NCBI GenBank assembly: GCA_049115695.1
Contig: JAGDZR010000003.1
Coordinates: forward strand, 333,725 to 397,724
DNA length: 64,000 nucleotides
From: JAGDZR01 sp049115695
GTDB taxonomy: Bacteria > Bacteroidota > Bacteroidia > Cytophagales > Cyclobacteriaceae
Direction: 5' to 3'
The position numbers and the translations under genes were made by a program. Numbering within the stretch: position 1 is the first letter of the stretch; each line of letters starts with the position of its first letter. The notes below the pieces were generated by a model. The model made no database searches, was not told the DNA's origin, and was given only the letters and a program-made list of their open reading frames with translations. Shown here piece by piece: positions 11,101-18,600 of this stretch.

Positions 11101-12081
11101 TAGGTCAATTTTTACAATTCCATTATTTGATGCGACCCAAAGGCATCCAGAGTCATCAAGATCTGAGGCAAATATGAAGTCATCAGGAATCCCTTTTGAT
11201 TTATCAAGAAACTGAATAGGATTGCCGCTCATGTCTGTTATCAATAACCCCTTCCATGTGGATAGAATAATGTACTTTTCATTTAAGACATACCCATTCC
11301 GAAAAGAGGGTTCGCTCTTCAGAAATGCTTTTGTTCCTTCGTGAATTTCAATTTCTTGTTCGGTATCGAAATCAAAGAAGCCGTTAGCATTTATAACGAT
11401 TGCTCTATCTTTTAAGCACACGAGCAGCATATCCCCAACCTCCGAATTATCTTTTATGGTGGTCCGTCTGATTCCCTTCCATTTCTTATTTTCAAGTTTA
11501 TAAAGGGAGTCTTGAGCATAAGTATACATCGATTCATCCTTGATATGCAGAGCATATCCATTTCCGGGTACTTCAAGTATGTCAAATTCCTTATTTTCAG
11601 GATCGAAAATCATCATTTTACTCCTCGTGGAAAAGGAGACATGTTTTCCAACTGAAATGACCCTGCTAATATAGCTTTCGCTACTGCCCATTCCGGATTT
11701 CTCATGTAAGGAGACAAACTCAAGCATGCCGTTTTTGCTGCTTTTGAGATATCCCATATCATTAACAGCTCCAACATAGATGGTACCGTCAATACCTTTA
11801 GCCAGACTATAAACAGCTCCAGCCTTTGGAAGAATTAACCTTGTCCAGTTATTACCATCAAAAACTAAGATACCATGGTCATTGCCAAAATATATTCTTT
11901 GATCATTACCAATTATTACTGAAAAATTCTGGTTGCTAAACTGATAATCAGCCGGACCATAACTGGTCATAAACGGAAGACCAATACTTTTAACAGTTCC
12001 TTCTTGAGTGGACAGATTCGGCTGGGCAGTAGAAAATGTAAAAACAACCAGACATAAAAGAAGAGAACAGAACTTAGTCAT
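8101..12081 (-). CDS. Hybrid two-component sensor/AraC regulator (HTCS), copy 1
   Basis: A 1326-residue one-protein signalling system. Order: signal peptide (1-20); periplasmic Reg_prop beta-propeller (about 40-640) with recurrent blades such as YFGNDHGILVFDG and LWVASNNGIVKID; Y_Y_Y domain (about 655-745); one membrane span (about 749-772); coiled linker; HisKA with phosphoacceptor His826 in NISHELRTP; HATPase with N box near 940-944 and G box GEGIGVGLAL; receiver domain from 1081 with phosphoacceptor Asp1129 in LIITDYLMP and Lys1181; C-terminal AraC-type HTH (about 1225-1326) ending in KERFGKQPSEYL. All catalytic residues are intact. Family members sense an extracytoplasmic ligand, often a glycan, and activate nearby genes. 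It is a paralog of the next gene, with the phospho-His at the same residue number. The ligand is unknown. Confidence 0.95.
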   Translation of the reverse strand: MTKFCSLLLCLVVFTFSTAQPNLSTQEGTVKSIGLPFMTSYGPADYQFSNQNFSVIIGNDQRIYFGNDHGILVFDGNNWTRLILPKAGAVYSLAKGIDGTIYVGAVNDMGYLKSSKNGMLEFVSLHEKSGMGSSESYISRVISVGKHVSFSTRSKMMIFDPENKEFDILEVPGNGYALHIKDESMYTYAQDSLYKLENKKWKGIRRTTIKDNSEVGDMLLVCLKDRAIVINANGFFDFDTEQEIEIHEGTKAFLKSEPSFRNGYVLNEKYIILSTWKGLLITDMSGNPIQFLDKSKGIPDDFIFASDLDDSGCLWVASNNGIVKIDLFSPYSILDERMGIDEIVSDIELYQGNLYISTPTGVYKGNWQNLQYQVFSPPDFEKITSGIASGFLTTDSSIFILMEKFSNKELRDTRLSEIEGTSDQIFWSGFKYHDSEDLVFGSLKGKVLHLSREAGEWKIKKEFDPSFLSAKYIYEGSGNEIWVSNLSEGVFRLTYDRETSKLMTDKKYGRVDGLPSDQGNHLHTIFSRPSFITPEGIYSYDSINDRFRPDARFSSVIGKTAISLVASDIDSNVYYFSDELNVLWKTNDGYVKSILPKIDFLKYTPISMTTIDQENIVIGSLNSFIHVDPSRVYATNDFQVNVSSISSLYSDSIYFGGFGLNDDVKLEFPFKENAIRITFSSTFYQGEKHSFYRWHLKGDDDKWSPWTQETFKDYTNLDPGAYTFEVMTRNALGKESKPTSINFIIATPWYRSIFAYLIYLVAVILAIGLIIKLNTRRLLAEKKHLESIVADRTQVISSQKAKVEEQHKKLLEADDLKRRFFVNISHELRTPLTLSMGTVSQALNGAYGTLTEKLSNNLSVTKRNHERLIKMVTSILDISKLEGGRIKLKAFETDPAITVRKVLAFFSSRFEDKNIELKEDLGVGLKCYWDEDKVETIMINLISNAFKFTPEGGRVQVILSEDGDNIIIEVKDSGNGINETDPSIVFDRFYQSPTLKSGEGIGVGLALVRELVQLHHGESSARNDNGAVFTIKFLKGSQHLSPNEIVAEPISSSSLEDKYPLYEPGIKLPHDEDHVSSSLEHILLVEDNPEMRQFVSSILSSSYNVSTVEDGERALEFLQEEVPDLIITDYLMPNMDGYELAVELKNSDRYSKLPIIFLTARAREQDKINVLNLGVDDYLFKPFSQEELLVRIKNLLFTRKQREEYISEESINPEDIEWKDFPSKLKTRVDQYIEAHIKEAITTEQLADSVNQSERSLYRKVKVNTGLSVMGYVKEYRLRTARTLLEEQSTLQTVSEVSYAVGFNYLSHFTKSFKERFGKQPSEYLV

Positions 12082-12141
12082 CCGATACTCGTCAAGATAA
12101 TATATCTGTACTTGAGAATAACTGATTTTATGTAGAATGAT

Positions 12142-12167
12142 TAATCATCATTTTGAGTTGATGATTA
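12142..12167. promoter_or_regulatory. Perfect 9-bp inverted repeat between the two regulators
   Basis: TAATCATCA (12142-12150) and TGATGATTA (12159-12167) around an eight-base spacer. It lies 60 bp before the copy 1 start and 68 bp after the copy 2 stop. No T run follows it on either strand, so I favour an operator or mRNA structure for copy 1 over a terminator. The function is inferred only from position. Confidence 0.4.
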
Positions 12168-12235
12168 TAACTGTAGATACTTGGAATCAGAACATTGAAT
12201 TCTCAAAACCTAACATGGACCCGGCACCACATAAA

Positions 12236-15200
12236 TTATTCGAAATAATCAGAGGGCTGCTTGCCAAATCGCTCCTTGTAACATCTGGTGAAATAACTAA
12301 TATAGTTGAAGCCAACAGCATACGATACTTCTGATACTGTTTGATAAGCTCTATTTTCAAGCATCGTCCGAGCCTTTCGGAGGCGGTACTCTCTTATATA
12401 CATCATTACGGAGAGCCCTGTGTTTGCCTTTATTTTTCTGTATACGGACCGTTTACTTTGTGCCAGTGCATCTGCCAGGTCTTCTCCTGTGATCTCTTCT
12501 TTAATATGCGATTCAATGTAGTCATCGATTTGCTGCTGTAATGTGGAAGGAAAATCACTCCATTCTATGGAATCTATTGATTGCTCATCGACATATTCCT
12601 GGCGCTGCTCCTTCATTTGAAGCAAGTTCTTGATCCTTACAAGCAGTTCTTGTGCATTGAAGGGTTTAAAAAGATAATCATTGACGCCCAGGTTGAGGAC
12701 ATTGATTTTGTCTTGCTCGCGTGCTCTTGCTGTGAGGAAGATGATTGGCAGATGGGCAAATCCTTCCATCTTCTTGATCTCTGTGGTCATTTCATATCCG
12801 TCCATGATTGGCATGAGATAGTCGGTGATGATTAGGTCCGGTTTATGTTGTTTGAGAAAATCTAGTCCTTGCTGACCATTTCCGGCAGTGGAAATTTGAT
12901 AGTCATTTCCTAGTGTCTCCACGATGAACTTGCTCATTTCTTGATTGTCTTCAACAATTAAAATATGAGGATTACCATTGGCATCTTGTAATTCAGGTCC
13001 AGAAGGAGATTTCTCAATATCCTCATGCAATGGGTATTTGTCACTCAGATCTTTGGCTGACTTGATCTCCGATTCAACTATTTGGTTAGGCGTAAGGTGA
13101 TCACGACCTTTTAAAAAACCAACAGAAAAGGTTGTGCCTTTACCGATCTCACTGGCTACACTTATCTCGCCCCGATGAAGTTCCACCAGTTCTTTGGTAA
13201 GCGCGAGTCCAACACCCATTCCCTCTCCACTTTTGATATGGGAACTTTGATAGAACCTATCGAAAACGAAGGCCACATCTTTCTCCTCAATGCCCAATCC
13301 ATTGTCCTTCACAGAGATGGAAACCTGATCATCTGTTTCGATGATATGAACGTTAATCTCACCACCTTCCGGAGTGAATTTGTACGCATTGGCCAGGAGG
13401 TTGACAAAAATGGTTTCGAACTTTTCTACATCCAGGTAGATGTTGCTTTCAACCTTACTGTTCAGTTGAAAATTGATCTCTTTGTCATGGAATCTTGATG
13501 TAAAGAAATCGGAAACTTTTGTCAATGCTCTTGTCGGATTGACTAGAGCAGCATACAATTCCATTTTGCCTCCTTCCAGCTTTGAAATATCAAGAATATT
13601 GGAGACCATCTTCATCAGTCGCTCACTATTTCTATAAGAAGTGGAAAGCTTGCTTTTTAGCTCATCTGGTGCTGCTTTGTCATTCTGCATCAAACGATCG
13701 ATTGATCCCATAATCAATGTCAATGGTGTTCTGAGCTCGTGCGAAATATTGATGAAGAAGCGATTCTTCAGGTCATCCATCTGAACCAGTTGATTGTGCT
13801 GTTGTTCCAGCTCAACTTTTTGTTCTTGAATTTCATAAGTGCGTTCCTGAACGATCGACTCAAGTTTCCTTTTTTCCCTCACTAGCCTTCTGGAATTAAG
13901 CTTGAGCAATAACCAAAGGAATGCAAGAAAGAATACTGTATACAAGGCATATGCCCAAATGGTAAAATACCAAGGAGTAGCAACAACAAATCTTACAATG
14001 GATGGAGTGGCTTCAATCCCATTGGCATTTTTGGCCGCAACCTCAAATGTGTAAGCACCATGACTAAGGTTCGTAAAGTCTTTAGTGTTTTCACCAGACC
14101 AATCTGACCAGTCATTGCCATTAAGTTTCCATCTATATTGCGTCTCATTTTCATCCTGATAGTAAGCTGCTGCGAACCCTATTCTCATAGCGTTATCATC
14201 ATGAGCAAATGTGATCTCTGGCACTTGCCCAAATCCTCCGAAGTAAGCAGAGTCCAAACTAGATAGAGACGAGATCAGTGTGATGTTCATCCCAAATTTG
14301 GGTTTGATCTCAGGATGTCTTGGGTCAATATGCAGTACAGGACCGAATAAGGGAGCAAAGAAGTTTAGTGAATCCAGCGCATGAATGTCCATGAGTTCGT
14401 GCTTCTGAACCTTGGCAGGAGGGAATACCCGTTTCTTAAAGCCATCATTTGTTTTTCGCAATTGATAGATACGATCCGTGTAATAGTAGATATCGCTATC
14501 GGGACTTTCGCTCATTCGGTTGATATCTTTCTCATTCGCCATGTCAAGCAAGCCCTCATCTTTTCTAAACTGATCCTTGATAGGATCATAAACATAAGCA
14601 CCTGCTTTGGTTCCAATGTAGATCGAGTCGGCTAACCGGAAAACAAAATTATTTTGATTCGAAGGGAGACCGTCATCAGCGCCATAATTCTTTTCAGAAA
14701 CAACGCGTGAGGTTTCCCAATCATAAGTGATTTTGAAAAGACCTTCGTTGCGGTTACTTACCCAAAAATCATCGCCTTCGCCTGGTTCCATAAACTCAGC
14801 AACTGAAAAGGACGAATTAAATTTTCCAGCAACTTCCCACGTATTCCCATTCTTTCTCAGATGCATGATCTGGCCAATCGCTGATCCGAGCATCAAATCA
14901 TCCGACCGTAGGTCTTTGAAACCCATCCAAAAAATTCCTTCTTCGGTTCCTGGAATGGGTACAAGTTCATCGTTTCTTAATACCAGTGTACTCTGTTGAG
15001 TCACAAAAACGAGATCTTTAGATGTTTCTATGATTTTATCTCCAAAAAAACCACTCAACTGCTCTGGTCGCTTTGTATTCATTGGATTTAGCAAATCCTC
15101 CCATTTATAGCGAAAGATTCCGTCGTACGAGGACAAGTACAGGTACTCGTTGTGCCTATGGATGCTTCTGACAGCCTCGACAGCCCCTTCTACCAATAGG

Positions 15201-16216
15201 GAACTCTGCAGAGTGCCGATTGAAGAGAATACTTCTGCTTTGACAATACCATTATTGGTGCCAATCCAAAGCACTCCATTTTGGTCTACACCTGAGCTAA
15301 GTACAAGGTCTGTAGGTAATCCATGGGTTTCAGTTAATAGCTTGACAGGATTGCCTTCAAGGTCCGTAATCAAAAAACCAGCGAACGACGAGATTGCAAT
15401 GTACTTACCTTGCATTAGATCTATTGCGTAGGGATTACTTTCTTCAAGAAAACGTCGGACATCTGGGTGAATTTGGATTGGTGTTTCTGAATGAAATTCA
15501 AAAAATCCTTTCTTCGAAACCAAAATGCAGCGTTGTTCATTGATCTCCACAGAATGGATCTTCCCTCCTTCAAACTGAATTTTAGAAGGACCTATTAGCT
15601 GCCATTTTCCTGATGAAAGCAGGTAGGTGCTGTCCGGCAAGATGGAGTAAACCTGCTGGTTAATCACTCGAGTTCTATGATTGGCATATGGAGTTTCGAT
15701 CACCACCACATCCTTGCTCTTGTGATCAACGGAAAAGACTAAATCTGTCGCCATGAATAAGATTTGATTCCCATTGCTCGTTGCTTTAGAACAGGTGTAA
15801 CTTTTATTTACTCTGTCGCCTATCTTGTCCTTTAGAGAAATGAATCCTAATTGGCCATTGGCTTGGGTGGTCAGGTAACCAAATTCATTCACACCACCGA
15901 CGTAAACGGTTCCGTCAGGAGCCTTAGCAAGGCTGTACGTACCGGTGTTATTGGGCAAAGGAAGCTGTGTCCAACCAGCACCGTCATACACCAAAATGCC
16001 TTCAAAGTTGGCAAAGTAAACTTTGCCATCGTGTCCAGCTAGTATGTCAAAGTTTTGACTACCAAAATCATAATCAGTAGAACCGTAAACTTCCATGAAT
16101 GGATAGCCAAAGGTCTTGATTTTTGGCGATGATTTATCTGGTTGAGCGCTTAGTCCAAGTGGGATAATGAGCGCCCAAAAAAGGATTAAAAAAGGCTGGT
16201 TGGTCATTATGGGCAT
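12236..16216 (-). CDS. Hybrid two-component sensor/AraC regulator (HTCS), copy 2
   Basis: 1326 residues with the same architecture as copy 1: signal peptide (to about 24), Reg_prop propeller, Y_Y_Y domain, one membrane span, HisKA with His826 (NISHELRTP), HATPase (GEGMGVGLAL), receiver domain from about 1084 with Asp1132 in LIITDYLMP, and a C-terminal AraC HTH ending KERFGKQPSDYF. The kinase, receiver and HTH parts are very close to copy 1, while the sensor parts have diverged more, so the two may sense different ligands yet bind similar DNA. The start could also be the ATG three codons in (16207). It is transcribed divergently from the first tail-collar gene. The 202-bp gap between them holds the tandem repeats at 16312-16351, which makes this protein a prime candidate for binding them. 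Confidence 0.95.
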   Translation of the reverse strand: MPIMTNQPFLILFWALIIPLGLSAQPDKSSPKIKTFGYPFMEVYGSTDYDFGSQNFDILAGHDGKVYFANFEGILVYDGAGWTQLPLPNNTGTYSLAKAPDGTVYVGGVNEFGYLTTQANGQLGFISLKDKIGDRVNKSYTCSKATSNGNQILFMATDLVFSVDHKSKDVVVIETPYANHRTRVINQQVYSILPDSTYLLSSGKWQLIGPSKIQFEGGKIHSVEINEQRCILVSKKGFFEFHSETPIQIHPDVRRFLEESNPYAIDLMQGKYIAISSFAGFLITDLEGNPVKLLTETHGLPTDLVLSSGVDQNGVLWIGTNNGIVKAEVFSSIGTLQSSLLVEGAVEAVRSIHRHNEYLYLSSYDGIFRYKWEDLLNPMNTKRPEQLSGFFGDKIIETSKDLVFVTQQSTLVLRNDELVPIPGTEEGIFWMGFKDLRSDDLMLGSAIGQIMHLRKNGNTWEVAGKFNSSFSVAEFMEPGEGDDFWVSNRNEGLFKITYDWETSRVVSEKNYGADDGLPSNQNNFVFRLADSIYIGTKAGAYVYDPIKDQFRKDEGLLDMANEKDINRMSESPDSDIYYYTDRIYQLRKTNDGFKKRVFPPAKVQKHELMDIHALDSLNFFAPLFGPVLHIDPRHPEIKPKFGMNITLISSLSSLDSAYFGGFGQVPEITFAHDDNAMRIGFAAAYYQDENETQYRWKLNGNDWSDWSGENTKDFTNLSHGAYTFEVAAKNANGIEATPSIVRFVVATPWYFTIWAYALYTVFFLAFLWLLLKLNSRRLVREKRKLESIVQERTYEIQEQKVELEQQHNQLVQMDDLKNRFFINISHELRTPLTLIMGSIDRLMQNDKAAPDELKSKLSTSYRNSERLMKMVSNILDISKLEGGKMELYAALVNPTRALTKVSDFFTSRFHDKEINFQLNSKVESNIYLDVEKFETIFVNLLANAYKFTPEGGEINVHIIETDDQVSISVKDNGLGIEEKDVAFVFDRFYQSSHIKSGEGMGVGLALTKELVELHRGEISVASEIGKGTTFSVGFLKGRDHLTPNQIVESEIKSAKDLSDKYPLHEDIEKSPSGPELQDANGNPHILIVEDNQEMSKFIVETLGNDYQISTAGNGQQGLDFLKQHKPDLIITDYLMPIMDGYEMTTEIKKMEGFAHLPIIFLTARAREQDKINVLNLGVNDYLFKPFNAQELLVRIKNLLQMKEQRQEYVDEQSIDSIEWSDFPSTLQQQIDDYIESHIKEEITGEDLADALAQSKRSVYRKIKANTGLSVMMYIREYRLRKARTMLENRAYQTVSEVSYAVGFNYISYFTRCYKERFGKQPSDYFE

Positions 16217-16311
16217 GAATATAATACCAAATAAACATTAGCTCCAAAATAATTGATGAACCAGACATTTTTTGCAGTCAATTCATCCAATCAAACGAAT
16301 TAGAATGCATT

Positions 16312-16351
16312 TTGGCGGTCTCGTTTAAACATTGGCAGTCTCATCTTAACA
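16312..16351 (+). promoter_or_regulatory. Two tandem 20-bp direct repeats (candidate activator site) before tail-collar gene 1
   Basis: Units at 16312-16331 and 16332-16351 match each other at 16 of 20 positions. Together with the two units before tail-collar gene 2, all four fit TTGGCnnnCnnnTnTnAACA, with 12 of 20 positions invariant. A 20-bp period, about two helical turns, is what a dimer of AraC-type DNA-binding domains would contact (compare araI1/araI2, 21 bp). It lies 67 bp before the start codon, upstream of a candidate promoter. Assignment to the neighbouring HTCS proteins is inference. Confidence 0.7.
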
Positions 16352-16373
16352 GTAAAATCAACAGGTAATGAGC

Positions 16374-16402
16374 TTTGAGTATTGAATAAATACTGTAGCA
16401 AA
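16374..16402 (+). promoter_or_regulatory. Candidate promoter and dyad before tail-collar gene 1
   Basis: TTTG (16374-16377) is followed at once by the dyad AGTATT-5 bp-AATACT (16378-16394) and then GTAGCAAA. Exactly the same order (TTTG, dyad, GTAGCAAA) occurs before tail-collar gene 2. TTTG could be the Bacteroidota -33 element. TAGCAAA, 18 bp further on, is only a weak match to the -7 consensus TAnnTTTG. The dyad starts exactly 26 bp after the tandem repeats in both copies. Confidence 0.45.
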
Positions 16403-16418
16403 CACAAAACTTATTGCC

Positions 16419-17333
16419 ATGAAAAAACAATGCAAAACACAGATGCTCTTGTTCGGGATTTGCGCCTTCCTGTCTACCTCGTTTGCCTTCGGCCAAAACG
16501 AACAAAAGGGATTCAGTTTTCAAGGATATGCAAGAGACTTTAGCGGTGCTGCTTATAGCAGTACCAACATAACCACACAGTTTTCTATTTACCCTGAGGG
16601 TGAATCAATAGAGTACAGTGAAGAGCACCCACTAACGACAGATTCTTATGGAGTATTCTTTGCTGAAGTGGGTAGCATCACACCTGTAGACTTTGCCGCA
16701 ATCAATTTCTCGTCAAAGAAGTATTTCATGAAAGTAGAGGTTAAAGTATCTGGAGGTGACTATGTGACCATATCTGAGACAGAATTGTTGGCAGTTCCCT
16801 ACGCGAAAGCTTCTGAAATATCTGTTCGATCGCAAACTTCGAGTAGTGCAGATAATGGTGTACCTCCCGGAACTATTCTTCCATTTGGAGGGCCAGTAGG
16901 GAACATTCCTACAGGTTATTTACCATGTAATGGAAGTATTGTGACAGAAGCTGACTATCCAGACCTTTACGATGCAATTGGTGATTCCTGGGGAGGTGAT
17001 GGAGGCACTAATTTTAATCTACCTGATTTTCAAGGTCGATTTATGAGGGGATTTGACAATGCCGCTGGGAATGACCCTGATGCTGCCTCTCGTTTTGCAC
17101 TGCAGGCAGGAGGCAATACTGGTGATGCCGTAGGATCATATCAGGGGGATGAGTTAATGAGTCATAATCACATAATGGGTCAAAGCATGGAAACTAATGC
17201 AATTAACGGCGGAGGTGGTCAATTCTACAATCAGCTTCACCCTGCGTCTGTGCAAAATGCATCTACCAGTTTAGTAGGAGGATCTGAAACAAGACCAATC
17301 AATGCAAGTGTCCTTTTCATGATCAAATACTGA
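16419..17333 (+). CDS. Secreted tail-collar domain protein, copy 1
   Basis: 304 residues. A signal peptide (1-25, ending FAFGQ) is followed by an N-terminal beta domain beginning NEQKGFSFQGYARD, a domain type common at the start of Bacteroidota surface proteins. Residues about 148-210 are a phage tail-collar domain (PGTILPFGG, GYLPCNG, DLYDAIGDSWGGDGGTNFNLPDFQGRFMRG). The protein ends in ETRPINASVLFMIKY, the typical tail-fibre terminus, with a preceding SHNH motif that in phage fibres helps coordinate metal in the trimer tip. No T9SS sorting domain is present. No other phage genes occur nearby, so this is a domesticated fibre-like protein, probably trimeric and envelope-located. It is the first target gene downstream of the tandem repeats. 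Its exact role is unknown. Confidence 0.85.
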   Translation: MKKQCKTQMLLFGICAFLSTSFAFGQNEQKGFSFQGYARDFSGAAYSSTNITTQFSIYPEGESIEYSEEHPLTTDSYGVFFAEVGSITPVDFAAINFSSKKYFMKVEVKVSGGDYVTISETELLAVPYAKASEISVRSQTSSSADNGVPPGTILPFGGPVGNIPTGYLPCNGSIVTEADYPDLYDAIGDSWGGDGGTNFNLPDFQGRFMRGFDNAAGNDPDAASRFALQAGGNTGDAVGSYQGDELMSHNHIMGQSMETNAINGGGGQFYNQLHPASVQNASTSLVGGSETRPINASVLFMIKY

Positions 17334-17482
17334 TCATAAATGCTCATTTGCCACCCACATATTTTCACTAAGTCGACTGTCTATTCGACCATGGAAAGGA
17401 TACATCTTCTTGCGTCAATGGAAGACCGTCTTGCCAGGCAAAAGATTGATTTATTGCATCAAATCAATGATTTATACACAGA

Positions 17483-17522
17483 TTGGCCATCCAGTATCAA
17501 CATTGGCCAACCAGTATTAACA
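17483..17522 (+). promoter_or_regulatory. Two tandem 20-bp direct repeats before tail-collar gene 2
   Basis: Units at 17483-17502 and 17503-17522 match each other at 18 of 20 positions and share 12 invariant positions with the pair at 16312-16351. The end of the second unit is 26 bp from the following dyad, as in the other copy, and 69 bp from the start codon at 17592. The repeats lie inside the longer reading frame that could be drawn from 17340, which argues that the frame's N-terminal extension is not coding. Confidence 0.7.
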
Positions 17523-17544
17523 GAGATTTTCACGGTTTTGGAGT

Positions 17545-17575
17545 TTTGGTTATTCATTGAAATAACTGTAGCAAA
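17545..17575 (+). promoter_or_regulatory. Candidate promoter and dyad before tail-collar gene 2
   Basis: TTTG (17545-17548), dyad GTTATT-6 bp-AATAAC (17549-17566), then CTGTAGCAAA. The arms differ in sequence from copy 1 yet keep the pairing, and the position relative to the tandem repeats is identical. TAGCAAA lies 20 bp after TTTG. It is read as a promoter region with possible operator or RNA structure; the exact -7 element is uncertain. Confidence 0.45.
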
Positions 17576-17591
17576 TCAAAATATCGAAACC

Positions 17592-18506
17592 ATGAAAACG
17601 CAAAATCTATCAAGTGTTGTAGGACTATTCATCTGTCTCCTATTCATCTCTAAACTGGCGCACGCACAGAACGAACAAAAAGGCTTTAGCTTCCAGGGCT
17701 ATGCACGTGACTTTAGTGGAGCGGCGTATAGCAGCTCAAATATTACTGCTCAATTCTCTATCTATCCTGAGGGTGAATCGGTAGAATATTCTGAAGAACA
17801 AGCGTTGACCACAGATGCATATGGAGTATTCAGTGCTGAAATAGGTACGGAAACACCAGTAGATTTTGCAGCCATAGATTTCTCCTCAAAAAAGTACTTT
17901 ATGCAAGTTGAGGTGAAAGTATCAGGTGGTGACTATGTAGAAATCAGTAACACCGAACTACTGTCCGTGCCTTATGCCAAGTCTGCGGATAAAGCTGTGC
18001 TGGCAACAGACGCCATCAGTGCCAATAACGGAAACCCTCCCGGAGTAATACTACCGTTTGCTGGAGCTCTTGGTAACATGCCTACCGGATACCTGGCCTG
18101 TGATGGCACATCAGTGCTAGTAGCTGACTACCCTGAACTCTATGCAGCAATTGGAGATGCCTGGGGTGGCGATGGAGGTACCAACTTCAACTTACCTGAC
18201 CTAAGGGGACAATTTATGAGAGGCTTGGACAATGGCGCTGGAGTCGACCCGGATGCGGCTACCAGAACCGCGCTCAATGGAGGCAATATAGGTGATGCTG
18301 TAGGTTCATATCAAGCTGACACATTACAATCTCATGATCACCGACAAAAATCGTCAGGTGGTGAAGGAGCCAACATAGGGTACGTCCATGTCGCTACCCA
18401 GAATTGGGAATATGAAAACCTCGATACCGAGCATAGGACTGATGCTACCGGAGCTACTGAAACACGACCAGTAAATGCCTACGTCCTCTTCATGATCAAA
18501 TACTGA
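17592..18506 (+). CDS. Secreted tail-collar domain protein, copy 2
   Basis: 304 residues from the ATG at 17592, exactly the length of copy 1. The frame is open back to 17340, but the 84-residue extension covers the duplicated regulatory block and would bury the signal peptide (MKTQNLSSVVGLFICLLFIS, ending AHAQ). The mature N-terminus NEQKGFSFQGYARDFSGAAYSS is nearly identical to copy 1, and the tail-collar core (PGVILPFAG, GYLACDG, GDAWGGDGGTNFNLPDLRGQFMRG) and the terminus ETRPVNAYVLFMIKY are conserved. The variable part is residues about 255-285, between SHDH and the terminus, where a fibre tip would carry specificity. The stop is 94 bp before the giant surface gene. A recent tandem duplication is the simplest origin. 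Confidence 0.85.
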   Translation: MKTQNLSSVVGLFICLLFISKLAHAQNEQKGFSFQGYARDFSGAAYSSSNITAQFSIYPEGESVEYSEEQALTTDAYGVFSAEIGTETPVDFAAIDFSSKKYFMQVEVKVSGGDYVEISNTELLSVPYAKSADKAVLATDAISANNGNPPGVILPFAGALGNMPTGYLACDGTSVLVADYPELYAAIGDAWGGDGGTNFNLPDLRGQFMRGLDNGAGVDPDAATRTALNGGNIGDAVGSYQADTLQSHDHRQKSSGGEGANIGYVHVATQNWEYENLDTEHRTDATGATETRPVNAYVLFMIKY

Positions 18507-18560
18507 TCCTGAGTAACAATAATTGATTTGAAAGAATCATAGTGACATCAATAAAGCATA

Positions 18561-18584
18561 ACACCAGCGCTAAACCGCTTGTGT
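18561..18584 (+). other. Imperfect hairpin in the leader of the giant surface gene
   Basis: ACACcAGCG (18561-18569) pairs with CGCTtGTGT (18576-18584) over a six-base loop, with one mismatch. It lies 16 bp before the start codon at 18601 and 54 bp after the tail-collar 2 stop. There is no T run, so it is not a canonical terminator. It could modulate translation or partial read-through from the collar gene into the giant gene. Confidence 0.35.
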
Positions 18585-18600
18585 CTAAACATTGAAACAC

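Noticed and set aside
12142..12167. Dyad read as terminator of the copy 2 regulator
   Set aside because: No T run follows on the minus strand and it lies 68 bp beyond the stop.
12137..12334. 65-codon plus-strand reading frame between the regulators
   Set aside because: It overlaps the 3' end of the copy 2 regulator antisense and spans the dyad; no conserved features or signal.
16419..18506. Prophage or phage remnant
   Set aside because: Tail-collar domains are present, but there is no terminase, capsid, portal, integrase or lysis gene, and both proteins have Sec signal peptides, which phage fibres lack.
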